A stretch of DNA of 64,000 nt, from the NCBI RefSeq assembly GCF_009827305.1, contig NZ_WTYJ01000001.1, positions 186,001 through 250,000 on the forward strand. The letters are read 5' to 3'. A model generated the notes under the pieces. That model ran no database searches. It was not told the DNA's origin and saw nothing but the letters and a program-made list of their open reading frames with translations. Shown here in pieces: positions 35,640 to 42,392 of this stretch. A program made the translations under genes and the position numbers. This DNA comes from Croceibacterium xixiisoli (GTDB taxonomy: Bacteria; Pseudomonadota; Alphaproteobacteria; Sphingomonadales; Sphingomonadaceae). How positions within the stretch are numbered: the first letter of the stretch is position 1; each line of letters starts with the position of its first letter.

Positions 35640-36107
35640 ATGGCCGGTTCGCGTTTTTCGCTGGGGCGTCTGGGGTTGAAAATCCTGTCGGGCATCGTGG
35701 GCGGCACGGCGACCATCGCCATGCCCGCCGCTGCCCAGTCGATCAGCCCGGAACAGGCGCCGGCCGCATGGCTCGCCTATGCCGATCATGTGACCCGCGC
35801 GGTCATCGGCTGGATCGAGGCGGATAGCGAACCGGCCGTGCGGCTGCGCACCTATCTCGATGCGATGCGCAGCGACCCGGCACAGCCGACCGCACCGCTG
35901 CTGCTCAAGATCTGGATCGATCCGGCGGGAATCGTATCGCGCATCGAGCATGCGCCCTTCGCCCATGCGCAGGCGAATGCGGATTGCCACACGCTGCTGG
36001 CCGGGCGCTCGCTCGATCAGCCCCCGCCCCGGGGTATGCTGCTCCCGCTGCGGGTCATGGTCCAGTTGCCACCACGACAGGATCCAGAGGTGCAGCAGGG
36101 CTTCTGA
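35640..36107 (+). CDS. Exported protein with a TonB_C-like domain
   Basis: 155 aa. A signal peptide ends near residue 33 (MPAAAQ). The remainder has an early helix (AWLAYADHVTRAVIGWIEA) and then a strand-turn-strand pattern, LLLKIWIDPAGIVSRIEHAPF, ending in PPPRGMLLPLRVMVQLPP. This matches the order of the TonB C-terminal fold and parallels the ends of the STN protein (12054) and the TPS TonB (18068). It has no membrane anchor or proline arm, so it cannot transduce energy alone. It is last in the TPS operon. A periplasmic adaptor or competitor for the Ton system is my inference. Confidence 0.6.
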   Translation: MAGSRFSLGRLGLKILSGIVGGTATIAMPAAAQSISPEQAPAAWLAYADHVTRAVIGWIEADSEPAVRLRTYLDAMRSDPAQPTAPLLLKIWIDPAGIVSRIEHAPFAHAQANADCHTLLAGRSLDQPPPRGMLLPLRVMVQLPPRQDPEVQQGF

Positions 36108-36112
36108 CCCCC

Positions 36113-36146
36113 AATTGCCAATGGCGCCGAAAGACCACTGGCAATT
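36113..36146 (+). terminator. Putative terminator of the TPS operon
   Basis: AATTGCCA (36113-36120) and TGGCAATT (36139-36146) form an 8-bp stem around an 18-nt loop, starting a few bases after the last TPS gene. The stem is followed by CTGTATTTGACTG, only weakly T-rich, so termination may be incomplete. Confidence 0.45.
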
Positions 36147-36210
36147 CTGTATTTGACTGTATCAAACGATCGGCACCGGATTGTTGCGGCCTGACTTCCG
36201 TAAGTGATTG

Positions 36211-36243
36211 ATTGACAACTTTAACACAAGTTAATTAGTCAAT
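36211..36243 (+). promoter_or_regulatory. Nested inverted repeat before the kinase/glycohydrolase gene
   Basis: ATTGAC (36211-36216) is mirrored by GTCAAT (36238-36243), with AACTT/AAGTT nested inside. A consensus -35 box TTGACA lies at 36212-36217, but no good -10 box is found at the normal distance. The block sits in a local AT-rich stretch 28 nt before the ATG, whose ribosome binding site is GGAGGAGG. It may be an operator over a separate promoter for the fusion gene. Confidence 0.4.
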
Positions 36244-36270
36244 GATCCATAAGAACGGAGGAGGCCGCGC

Positions 36271-38055
36271 ATGACCATTCTCGTCGCGGGCAATGCTGCC
36301 CTGCTCGACCTCGTCGGTGTGGCGGATCGCCTGCCGGCTTTGCATGGCAATGCCATCCCGCCAGCGGCGCGGGCGGATTGGGCCAGGGGTGGCGCGGCGC
36401 TCATCGCTGCCTTGCGCATGGTGCGCTATGGCCATGATGTCCGGCTCTGGCATCCCGTTCCGCGCGATGATCGCGCGACCGCGATGTTTGCTGATCTGGC
36501 CGATGCGGGTGTCGATACCCGGCTGTGCCCGTCGATCGATCAGGTCATCCCCAACGGCGTGATCCTGTCTGGCCATGCGGGTCGCTCCACTTGGTCGAAC
36601 CGGAACGCGATCGCCGAAATCGGTGATATGGATGGCCTGCTCGACGGTATCAGCGATGTCATCATCGCGCCCGTCTGGGGCGATTGGGCCGATGATCTGC
36701 TGCGGGCGGCAAGCCAGCGCGGCATTCGCTGCAGCCTGTTCGGCGCCGCCCCGCCGGCGCTTGCGCGCCAGCAATGGTACATGCGCGTCGGCAATGCGGC
36801 GCAGATAGCCGCCAGTGCCGATGCCGGCCATCCGGTCACCGCCACGATCACCTGCATGACCAGGGGCGCGGCCGGTGCGGTGGTCACGGTGGCCGGGCGG
36901 GACAGCTTCATTCCGGCCAAGGCCGTCACGGTGATTGATGCCACGGGGGCGGATGATGCCTTTGCGGCCATCTTCATGGCCGCCATGATCGATGGCAAGA
37001 CGCCGGTCGAGGCCGGGAAAGAGGCCGCCCGCGCAGCGGCCGAGGCATCGCTGCATTGGGGCGCCTGGCCGGTGGAACAGGCGCGCCGCGCTGTCCCGCC
37101 GGGGGCCGGTCAGCACGATCGTGTTCTGGGGGCACTGGCGGGCGCCGCCACTGGCGAAACGCTGGGCATGCTGAATTCCTTCGTGTGGATGCCCGTCTGG
37201 CGCAAGGAGATGGCGCCGGGGACGCAGGGCGATGATGCCTGCTCGCCGCAGCAGGGCGACACGCGCGATCAGGTGGCGAACAGCCTCAACGACTTTTTCA
37301 TGTCGATGGGCGGCAGCGATCCGCTGGCTGCCGGTCCGGGCACCCGCCGTGCGCTGCAAACGCGCGAACAGGGGGAAGCGGTCGACGTGATCGGCAAAAC
37401 GGGCGTTGCCGACAGCGTGGCCATGCGGCTGGCGCCGATCGGCGTCTTTGCCGGCCTGGCTCAGCTCGACATTGCCGAAACGACCACTTTGGTGGAGGCG
37501 GCTGGCTGGCCGGTCCATGTCACCAGCCTGGCCATTTCAGGCGCGAGCGCGGTGGTCTGGGCGATTGCGGTGGCGATCCGTGGCGATGCCTGGGGCGATG
37601 TCATGCAGGCGGCCCTGGCCGGTGCCGCTGCAGGCGCCACGCGCGGCATTGGGGGCGATGCGCAGGGCATCGGCGGGCGGATTGCTGCTGCCCGCGCGCT
37701 CGCTGCGGCCAGCCTTTCAGTCCAGAAGCTGGTGGATGGGCTTGCGGGCCTGCCGGGCGCCGATGGCGATTGCGGCAATGTCATTCCTTCCGCCATTGCC
37801 ATTGCCGATTTCGTGCAGGGTGATCCAGCCCACGCCATCGATATTGCCGGCCGTCTCGGCTCCGATGCGGATACCATCGCGGCGCTCGCGGCGGCGGTCT
37901 GCGGCGCCTATGCGGGCACCACCTGCCTGCCGGCAGATTGGCGGCCCCTCATCGATCACCAGCTTGATCGCCATCGTGATCGCAATGCGCCGTTGACGCT
38001 GGCGCAATGGGCACATCAGCTCGAAGATCTCGCCCGCGCGCATATGTCGGGCTGA
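36271..38055 (+). CDS. PfkB-type sugar kinase fused to ADP-ribosylglycohydrolase
   Basis: 594 aa with two domains. Residues 1 to about 275 are a PfkB/ribokinase-like kinase with a GGAALIAALRMVRYG start and the catalytic motif DATGADDAF, where GAGD is GADD but the base Asp is kept. Residues about 279-594 are an ADP-ribosylglycohydrolase (ARH/DraG) fold: HDRVLGALAGAATGETLG, VAMRLAPIGVF, and the metal-binding GSDADTIAA near the end. The first DDT motif of the family appears to be GDT, so activity is uncertain. E. coli encodes the two activities as separate neighbours (YegU and YegV). The fusion could release and phosphorylate ADP-ribose-derived or nucleoside sugars. It has a strong ribosome binding site and probably its own promoter. 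Confidence 0.78.
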   Translation: MTILVAGNAALLDLVGVADRLPALHGNAIPPAARADWARGGAALIAALRMVRYGHDVRLWHPVPRDDRATAMFADLADAGVDTRLCPSIDQVIPNGVILSGHAGRSTWSNRNAIAEIGDMDGLLDGISDVIIAPVWGDWADDLLRAASQRGIRCSLFGAAPPALARQQWYMRVGNAAQIAASADAGHPVTATITCMTRGAAGAVVTVAGRDSFIPAKAVTVIDATGADDAFAAIFMAAMIDGKTPVEAGKEAARAAAEASLHWGAWPVEQARRAVPPGAGQHDRVLGALAGAATGETLGMLNSFVWMPVWRKEMAPGTQGDDACSPQQGDTRDQVANSLNDFFMSMGGSDPLAAGPGTRRALQTREQGEAVDVIGKTGVADSVAMRLAPIGVFAGLAQLDIAETTTLVEAAGWPVHVTSLAISGASAVVWAIAVAIRGDAWGDVMQAALAGAAAGATRGIGGDAQGIGGRIAAARALAAASLSVQKLVDGLAGLPGADGDCGNVIPSAIAIADFVQGDPAHAIDIAGRLGSDADTIAALAAAVCGAYAGTTCLPADWRPLIDHQLDRHRDRNAPLTLAQWAHQLEDLARAHMSG

Positions 38056-38074
38056 CCGGCCGTTACGGCGCCGA

Positions 38075-38371
38075 TCAGCTTTCGCGACTGGCGGTGACGA
38101 TCGGTTCCTGCGCGTCGGGGGTGAAACGGCGCAGGAACTGCTGCTTGGACCGGGCGATCTGATCGGCGTGGAATTCGTCGATCGCGCGCTGGGTCGCCTC
38201 GGCCTTTTGTTCCGGGGTCATGCCGCCGTAATTCAGGAAGCCGAGGAATTTGTAGACCGCCTCGTCATGCTGGTCGCAGGCAAGTGCCGGGGCGGCCACC
38301 ACCGCCAGCCCTGCGGCGGCGATCATGGCCAGCCGCCTGGCGCGGCCCTGGATGGATGTCACAGGCTTCAT
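38075..38371 (-). CDS. Small exported protein of unknown function
   Basis: 98 aa. The signal peptide ends near residue 32 (APALA), and the first mature residue is cysteine, but the preceding residues do not form a good lipobox. The mature part is short and charged, with HDEAVYKFLGFLNYGGMTPEQKAEATQRAI, predicted helical. The ATG overlaps the stop of the DUF3299 gene (ATGA at 38368-38371), so the two are co-translated. I do not recognise the family. By position it belongs to the Zrg-like metal module and could be its small periplasmic partner, but it lacks the histidine runs expected of a ZrgA metal binder. Confidence 0.65.
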   Translation of the reverse strand: MKPVTSIQGRARRLAMIAAAGLAVVAAPALACDQHDEAVYKFLGFLNYGGMTPEQKAEATQRAIDEFHADQIARSKQQFLRRFTPDAQEPIVTASRES

Positions 38372-38865
38372 ATCTCGCGTCCTTCAACCATCTTGTAGAA
38401 TACGCCGCTCTCATCCGCGCCGGACAGCACCAGCTTTCCTTCAAAGGTACGCACGCTGGTTTCGTCGACCCCGACCGGGCGGGACACGCGGATTTCGATG
38501 AATTGATCGGGCGCTGGATTCAGGTGGAACGGGCAATCCGGCGGATAGGCCAGCAGCACGAAATGGCTCTGCCGCGCGCCACTCTGCAGCGGCAGCATAT
38601 AGCCGCTGACCTTGATCGTCCTGCCCGCCAAGGCCCGCACCTGGGCGGGGAAACGCGGCTTGGAATAGATCAGGCCAGACCGTTCCTGGGTGATTTCCTC
38701 GGTCGATTCCAGCAGCGCCCAGGAAACCCCACCCGGCGGCGTTGCGGCCGGGCGCCAGACGGTTTCTGCCGGCCGCAATCCGGCGGCGCGCTGCGCCTGC
38801 ACGGGGGATGTCAGCATGGCGGCAACGAACAGGGCCAGCATGATCGCCTTAGCGCGCATGAACAT
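38368..38865 (-). CDS. DUF3299 domain protein, exported (copy 1)
   Basis: 165 aa. The signal peptide ends near residue 24 (TSPVQA). The DUF3299 core shows GYMLPLQSGARQSHFVLLAYPPDCPFH, followed by QFIEI and a C-terminal DESGVFYKM. A paralogue lies at 41068-41571 on the other strand, sharing TPPGG, the SGARQ/NGARQ block and the YPPxCPFH motif, where Cys and His may bind metal. In Vibrio, DUF3299 proteins (ZrgD/ZrgE) accompany a MacB-like ABC transporter in zinc acquisition. The gene is divergent from that ABC transporter across 281 nt. Confidence 0.8.
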   Translation of the reverse strand: MFMRAKAIMLALFVAAMLTSPVQAQRAAGLRPAETVWRPAATPPGGVSWALLESTEEITQERSGLIYSKPRFPAQVRALAGRTIKVSGYMLPLQSGARQSHFVLLAYPPDCPFHLNPAPDQFIEIRVSRPVGVDETSVRTFEGKLVLSGADESGVFYKMVEGREI

Positions 38866-39146
38866 GTTCCGATCGATCGTTCACCTGATGTCCCCGAATT
38901 GTCCTGGCCCGGATGCGGGCGGGGCAAATTATCGGGCGCAGCCCCCCGGCGATCAATGTCGATCCGTAGCGAAATCCATCAAATTGCCGGGCTGCCCCTG
39001 CGAATGCTGCCGGATTCCGTGAAAATGCCGCGACACGGCGGGCAGGGTTGTGCAGGTCTAGGATATATTGTTACATGCGCGCGAATGGGTCGCCGCTGTC
39101 CGAGCCGGCGCCCGGGCCACCCGCAGCTCACAGGTGCCGATACGCA
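38866..39146. promoter_or_regulatory. Divergent intergenic region of the metal module
   Basis: This 281-nt gap has no convincing gene. It must hold promoters for the DUF3299 gene (leftward) and the ABC genes (rightward). The AT-rich GATATATTGTTACAT at 39062-39076 faintly recalls a Zur-type half-site but is not a clear palindrome. Confidence 0.4.
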
Positions 39147-39803
39147 ATGACCGCCGTTCTCGATGTTAGCGCAATCTCCAAGGCCTATGGGTCTGACCGG
39201 ATCCTCAGCGATCTGAGTTTCTCCGTCGAACCGGGCGAACATCTGTTGCTGCTCGGCCCGTCGGGTTCGGGCAAGAGCACGCTGATCAATCTGGTCACCG
39301 GTCTGCTGACCCCCGATTCGGGCGAAATCCGCATCGGGGGGGAGGCGATGACCGGCATCGACGGCGCCGCACGCGATGATCTGCGCCGGCGCCGCGTGGG
39401 CATCATATTTCAAACGCTGCGGCTCGTCTCCGCGCTCAGCATCCGCAACAATCTGCGTATGGCGCAGCAGCTCGGCAGCGGGCGCACCGATGATGCCGCG
39501 ATCGACCAGCTGCTCGATATTCTCGGCATCGCCCACCGCGCCGATGCCAAGCCGCGCCAGCTCAGCCATGGTCAGGCACAACGCGCGGCGATCGCCCGGG
39601 CGCTGGTTGGCCGGCCCGATCTGATGGTGGCGGATGAACCCACCAGCGCGCTCGACGATGCCAATGCGCAGCGCATCGCCCAGTTGCTGATCGATACCGC
39701 ACGGGCACAAGGCACCACGCTGCTGATCGCCACCCATGACCAGCGCCTGCGCCAGTTCATCCCGCGCTCGCTCGATCTGGCCACCATGGCGGAGGCTGCC
39801 TGA
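39147..39803 (+). CDS. ABC transporter ATP-binding protein (MacB/LolD type, Zrg-like module)
   Basis: 218 aa. Walker A is GPSGSGKST, the Q-loop is IIFQTLRL, the signature is LSHGQAQRAA (His for the second Gly), and Walker B is DLMVADEPTSALDD, followed by the switch His in THD. This is the FtsE/LolD/MacB branch that drives mechanotransmission rather than bulk transport. ATG 39147 is chosen because the ATPase fold begins 4-5 residues later. The stop overlaps the ATG of the permease (TGATG). With the permease and two DUF3299 proteins it resembles the Vibrio ZrgBCDE set. Confidence 0.88.
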   Translation: MTAVLDVSAISKAYGSDRILSDLSFSVEPGEHLLLLGPSGSGKSTLINLVTGLLTPDSGEIRIGGEAMTGIDGAARDDLRRRRVGIIFQTLRLVSALSIRNNLRMAQQLGSGRTDDAAIDQLLDILGIAHRADAKPRQLSHGQAQRAAIARALVGRPDLMVADEPTSALDDANAQRIAQLLIDTARAQGTTLLIATHDQRLRQFIPRSLDLATMAEAA

Positions 39804-41065
39804 TGCTCAAGCTCGCCTTTGCCTATATGAACGATCGCCGGCTGGTGACTGGTCTCAACATCCTGCTGCTGGCGCTGGCGGTGGCGACACTGGTGATCCT
39901 GCTGCTCGCCTCCACCCAGCTGGCCGACCGGATTCAGCGCAATGCGGAGGGGATCGATCTGGTCGTCGGGGCCAAGGGTTCCCCGCTGCAGCTGATCCTT
40001 TCCAGCATCTATCACATGGATCAGCCGACCGGGAATGTGCCGCTCGAAAGTGTGCAGATGCTCCGCCGCGATCCGGCCGTGCGCCAGGTTGTGCCGCTGG
40101 CGCTGGGGGACAATTTCCGCGGCTATCGCATCGTCGGCAGCGAACCGGCCTATCTGGGCCTCTACAATGCCGAACTGGCCGAAGGAAAAATCTTCGGGGG
40201 TCAGGGGGAGGTGGTGCTCGGCGCCGATGCCGCCCGCAATCTGGGCGCCGGTCTCGGGCAGAAATTCATCGGCAGCCATGGTCTGTCCGACAGCGAGGGC
40301 GCCGGTGAACACGATTCGCATCCGTTCGAAACGGTCGGCATTCTCAAGCCCACCGGCACCGTCATCGACCGGCTGATCCTCACCTCGATCGAATCGGTAT
40401 GGGACGTGCACGGCATCGCGCATGAGGAAGAAGACGCGCATGATCACGATCATGACGCACACGGCCATCACCCCGATCACGAAACCGAAGCCGCCGCCTC
40501 GCGTCACGCCGGCCTCTTTCCCGAAGTCACCGCGCTGCTGGTCCGCTATCGCTCGGCCGCCGGGGCGGTTCGCCTGCCATCCATGATCAACCGTCAGACC
40601 GATATGCAGGCAGCGGTGCCGGCGGTGGAAACCGCGCGCCTGCTCAACCTGCTTGGGGTCGGGATCGATGGCGCGCGGCTGTTCGCCTGGCTGCTGGCGG
40701 CGGTCGGCGGCCTATCGATCTTCGTCACTCTGCTCAATGCCGCCAGCGCGCGCGAAGCCGATCTGGCGCTCCTGCGCGTGATGGGCGCCAGCCGCGCGCG
40801 GGTGTTCGGCACGGTCATGGTAGAAGGGCTGGTGACCGCCGGCATCGGTGGGCTGGTCGGCATCGCGCTGGGCCATGCCACGCTCGCCGGGGCGATGGGC
40901 AGCTTTGCCGCGCTGGGCGAAATCGGCCTGCAACCGTGGCAGATGCATCCGGGCGAACTGGTGATCCTGGCCGTGGTGCTGCTGATCGGCCTGCTCGCCG
41001 CGCTGATCCCGGCGATCCGCGTGTTCCGGATCGATCTGGCCGCCACGCTGGCAAAGGCAGGGTAA
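39803..41065 (+). CDS. FtsX/MacB-type ABC permease with a histidine-rich loop
   Basis: 420 aa. An N-terminal membrane helix (about 18-38, LNILLLALAVATLVILLLAS) is followed by a large periplasmic domain. Three C-terminal helices form the FtsX domain (about 290-415: LLAAVGGLSIFVTLLNAAS, GGLVGIALGHATLAG, LVILAVVLLIGLLAALIPA). Between about residues 203 and 236 there are ten histidines mixed with Asp and Glu (for example AHDHDHDAHGHH), a likely zinc- or nickel-binding loop on the periplasmic side. It works with the ATPase encoded just upstream. The loop supports a metal role for the module. Confidence 0.85.
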   Translation: MLKLAFAYMNDRRLVTGLNILLLALAVATLVILLLASTQLADRIQRNAEGIDLVVGAKGSPLQLILSSIYHMDQPTGNVPLESVQMLRRDPAVRQVVPLALGDNFRGYRIVGSEPAYLGLYNAELAEGKIFGGQGEVVLGADAARNLGAGLGQKFIGSHGLSDSEGAGEHDSHPFETVGILKPTGTVIDRLILTSIESVWDVHGIAHEEEDAHDHDHDAHGHHPDHETEAAASRHAGLFPEVTALLVRYRSAAGAVRLPSMINRQTDMQAAVPAVETARLLNLLGVGIDGARLFAWLLAAVGGLSIFVTLLNAASAREADLALLRVMGASRARVFGTVMVEGLVTAGIGGLVGIALGHATLAGAMGSFAALGEIGLQPWQMHPGELVILAVVLLIGLLAALIPAIRVFRIDLAATLAKAG

Positions 41066-41067
41066 AC

Positions 41068-41571
41068 ATGATGTCCCGACTGGTTCAACTGGCGCTTGCC
41101 GCAACATTCGCCTGCATCGCCGCCGCTCCGGCCCCGGCGATGCAGGATGGCGGGCAGGCCCCGCATGATGGCACCTGGCAACCCGCGCGCACCCCGCCGG
41201 GCGGCACCTCCTGGCGCCTGCTGGAATCCACCCGTCTCAACGATCGCACCGATCCATCCACGAAGATCATCTACACCCGGCCGGTCTTCCCCGCCGGGAT
41301 ACGCAATTTGTCCGGGCGGCAGATCAAGGTGGCAGGCTGGATGATGCCGCTGGAAAACGGCGCGCGGCAGAAACATTTCGTGCTGCTCGGCTATCCGCCC
41401 GGTTGCCCCTTCCATCTCCATGCGCTGCCGAATCAATTCATCGAAGTCTATTCATCGGTCCCGATCCGGATGGACGAAGTAAATCCGATCATTATTTCAG
41501 GCACTCTGGAATTGACCGGCCAGGATGAAAGCGGTGTTTTCTACCGGCTTAGGAACGCCCGCCCGGCGTAG
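41068..41571 (+). CDS. DUF3299 domain protein, exported (copy 2)
   Basis: 167 aa, starting 2 nt after the permease stop; a second ATG lies at 41071. The signal peptide ends near residue 24 (APAPAM). The DUF3299 core has GWMMPLENGARQKHFVLLGYPPGCPFH and a C-terminal DESGVFYRL. It is clearly paralogous to the protein at 38368-38865 (shared TPPGG-SW-LLEST start and the CPFH motif). The two copies flank the ABC genes in opposite orientation. It is probably the ZrgE- or ZrgD-like component of the module. Confidence 0.83.
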   Translation: MMSRLVQLALAATFACIAAAPAPAMQDGGQAPHDGTWQPARTPPGGTSWRLLESTRLNDRTDPSTKIIYTRPVFPAGIRNLSGRQIKVAGWMMPLENGARQKHFVLLGYPPGCPFHLHALPNQFIEVYSSVPIRMDEVNPIIISGTLELTGQDESGVFYRLRNARPA

Positions 41572-41608
41572 CCTTGCCCAAACTTGCTATCGGCAAATTG
41601 GCTTAAAT

Positions 41609-41619
41609 GGTTTTAAACC
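41609..41619. promoter_or_regulatory. Short perfect palindrome upstream of the PilZ gene
   Basis: GGTTT-T-AAACC is a perfect 11-nt palindrome in a small AT-rich patch 73 nt before the PilZ start. It could be part of the promoter or an operator; nothing else is seen in this gap. Confidence 0.3.
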
Positions 41620-41692
41620 TTATCGACCTACTCCGGTGGAGAGAGCGATTCGTGCATCAGGCCGTTTCGTCAGCAGGGCGGACAGCGCAAAA

Positions 41693-42310
41693 ATGGTGGG
41701 GCAACATCCAGCAGAGACAGGTCCGGCGCCCGTTTTGAGCGGCGCGGAACTGCGTGGAGCGGCGCGATATGCGCTCCTGCTGCGCATCGCCAAGCTGATC
41801 GGCGATGGGTGCGAATTCCTCTGCGTGCTGCGCGATGCCTCCGCCACCGGCGTGGCGGTAAAGCTGTTTCACCGCCTGCCGGCCAACATGCCGCTGATGC
41901 TGGAAATGCCCAATGGCGATCGCCATCCGCTGCAACTGGTGTGGGAAAACGAAGGCAAGGCCGGTTTCCGCTTCCTGATGCCGGTGGAAATCGACCGTTT
42001 CATCGCCAGCCCCAGCCCCTATCCCGCGCGCCCGGTGCGGGCCAATGTGAATATTCCCGTCACCGCCGTCATCGCCGGCCGCCCGGCGCCTGCGCAGATC
42101 GGCAATATCTCGCAACAGGGCGCGCTGCTGACCTGTTCGGAACATCTTGCCGTCATGCAGCGGATCCGGATCGAAAGCCCGATGCTGCCCGGCCTGTTCG
42201 CGACTGTTCGCTGGCGCCGTGAAATGGATTACGGACTGGTTTTCGAAAACACTTTCACCCTGGCCCAACTGGCAGAATTGCTCGATACACTTCATCGCCG
42301 CCAGCACTGA
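41693..42310 (+). CDS. PilZ domain protein (c-di-GMP effector-like)
   Basis: 205 aa from ATG 41693; the ribosome binding site is weak and the frame stays open to 41525, so the start is uncertain. The layout is two PilZ-like beta-barrels: residues 20-105 (RDASATGVAVKLFHRLP, WENEGKAGFRF) and 110-200 (PVTAVIAGRPAPAQIGNISQQGALL ... FATVRWRREMDYGLVFE). The canonical RxxxR and DxSxxG c-di-GMP motifs are only partly present (IGNISQQGALL), so nucleotide binding is in doubt. It precedes the envelope-glycan genes and may link second-messenger signals to surface polysaccharide. Confidence 0.75.
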   Translation: MVGQHPAETGPAPVLSGAELRGAARYALLLRIAKLIGDGCEFLCVLRDASATGVAVKLFHRLPANMPLMLEMPNGDRHPLQLVWENEGKAGFRFLMPVEIDRFIASPSPYPARPVRANVNIPVTAVIAGRPAPAQIGNISQQGALLTCSEHLAVMQRIRIESPMLPGLFATVRWRREMDYGLVFENTFTLAQLAELLDTLHRRQH

Positions 42311-42392
42311 ATATTTCTTTCCAGCACTGTGACTTAAGGGGCTGGTAACCATTTTCCTTTACTCCGGAAATCACAAATCTCCGGGGGCTTTC

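Noticed and set aside
39062-39076. Zur box in the metal module
   Set aside because: Only one half-site-like AT-rich stretch is seen; the palindrome expected for Zur is missing.
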